DNA of 64,000 bases from Diplonema japonicum (taxonomy: Eukaryota > Euglenozoa > Diplonemea > Diplonemida > Diplonemidae): positions 310,001 to 374,000 of the forward strand of contig OZ025665.1 in assembly GCA_964019335.1 (NCBI GenBank), written 5' to 3'. The number at the start of each line of letters is the position of its first letter. The stretch's first letter is position 1. A program made the translations under genes and the position numbers. The notes beneath the pieces were generated by a model that was not told the DNA's origin, ran no database searches, and was given only the letters and a program-made list of their open reading frames with translations. This document shows, piece by piece, positions 63,392 to 64,000 of the stretch.

Positions 63392-63685
63392 TCAATTTGT
63401 TTTCTCTTCGAGTATTTTGGTCACGATGCCTCCGATCCGGCCTAGTGACACGCTTTGTAAGTTTTGCATATCTTGCATTTTGCTCATTGTCTGTCGGATC
63501 TCTCTTGCTGCTTGCAGCACCTCTTGGTGGGTGTGCGCCATCATCTCCTGCCGTATTATTGTAATCAAAAACAACACCGCCAGCACAGTCACTGCGAAGG
63601 AGAGCAACGCCGTCATCTTCTGTGCTTTTTCAGAGCTCGCTGCAACCTTTTTTAAGGCGCTGGACTCAGGCATGTCCCCACCCAT
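63392..63685 (-). CDS. Small single-TM protein with coiled coil, 97 residues
   Basis: ATG at 63685 stands two bases after CTGATCCTGTTGCCACAG. One TM at about residues 25-45 (ALLSFAVTVLAVLFLITII) is followed by a heptad-rich helix (about 50-90). The layout suggests a membrane-anchored coiled coil, cytosolic or luminal. No family recognised. Confidence 0.6.
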   Translation of the reverse strand: MGGDMPESSALKKVAASSEKAQKMTALLSFAVTVLAVLFLITIIRQEMMAHTHQEVLQAAREIRQTMSKMQDMQNLQSVSLGRIGGIVTKILEEKTN

Positions 63686-64000
63686 TTCTGTGGCAACAGG
63701 ATCAGCAAGGAAGGGATGAAGGAGAAAAAAAAAATAACGCTTAAAACACAAAGAGAGCGAACCAAAAGAAAAAAAAAGGAGGGTGGCTGGGGGGGGGGGG
63801 GGGGTGAAATGGAACAGACAGGATGCGTAGGTAGGGCGGGAGATCCAATTATTTTCTTTCCCCCTCTTTCTTTTTAAAAAAAAAAACTTTTGCACAGTTT
63901 TTGGAGAAAAGAACGAAGAAGGGAAAAAAGAAAAAAAAAAAACGAAACAAAAGAAAAGAGGAGAGAAAAAAAAAAAACTGCGCAACCAACTCCGTTTATA
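63686..64000. other. Spacer at window end, homopolymer-rich
   Basis: A, G and C runs with no supported gene; the long minus frame here translates T runs as Phe. Confidence 0.7.

Overview
This window is nuclear DNA of a flagellated, mitochondriate protist. It carries a cytosolic uS3 gene, spliceosomal introns, a tRNA-Ser with a long variable arm, a nexin-dynein regulatory complex gene, a kinesin, an APC4 subunit, a JMJD4-type oxygenase and a CPT2-type acyltransferase with a mitochondrial-looking N-terminus. Stops TAA, TAG and TGA are all used, so the code is standard. Thirty genes between 6308 and 63685 all lie on the minus strand, often less than 120 bases apart (34 bases between the JMJD4 and DRC4 genes). 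Many start codons sit 1-12 bases after a pyrimidine-rich stretch ending in YAG. That layout suggests polycistronic transcription with trans-splicing, as in Euglenozoa or dinoflagellates, but no spliced-leader gene is visible and the lineage stays open. Unlike trypanosomatids, the genes contain many tiny cis introns. I could place 30, all 32-62 bases, mostly GTATGN...YAG.

Layout. 1-5552 (plus): a 5'-truncated, frameshifted APE-type non-LTR retrotransposon (ORF1, 2A-like motif, endonuclease, reverse transcriptase, RNase H, A36 tail). 6104-6185 (plus): tRNA-Ser(CGA). 6308-8991 (minus): a receptor with a degenerate nucleotide-cyclase domain and an 88-residue membrane protein. 9411-9610 is an assembly gap, followed by a decayed plus-strand element with a zinc-finger tail (to about 11013). 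11178-20285: a 1525-residue unknown, a protein with three dynein-stalk-like regions plus SAM, and a basic unknown. 21027-30672: metacaspase-like protein, unknowns, a 60-residue mitochondrial-looking protein, APC4, a WD40 protein. 30992-39479: membrane RING ligase, uS3, a divergent myosin, TVP38/TMEM41-like protein, DRC4, JMJD4, and small ORFs. 39480-42631 is gene-free and rich in homopolymers, with one structured GC island. 42632-50870: a TULIP-like/PqiA (LetA-like) membrane protein, a coiled-coil protein, CPT2. 50999-63685: UBL-RCC1 protein, condensation-type acyltransferase homologue, KCTD-like BTB, spectrin-like protein, long kinesin, VPS9 Rab GEF, small tail-anchored-like protein.

The most interesting items are the fusion of a lipid-binding-like ectodomain to PqiA modules, the compact myosin with eroded nucleotide switches, the non-dynein protein with repeated dynein-stalk-like domains, the cyclase-like receptor lacking catalytic residues, an identical 40-base element in two distant intergenic regions, and the combination of unidirectional clusters with very small introns. 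All gene models are read by eye from sequence; family names rest on motif recognition, not on database searches.
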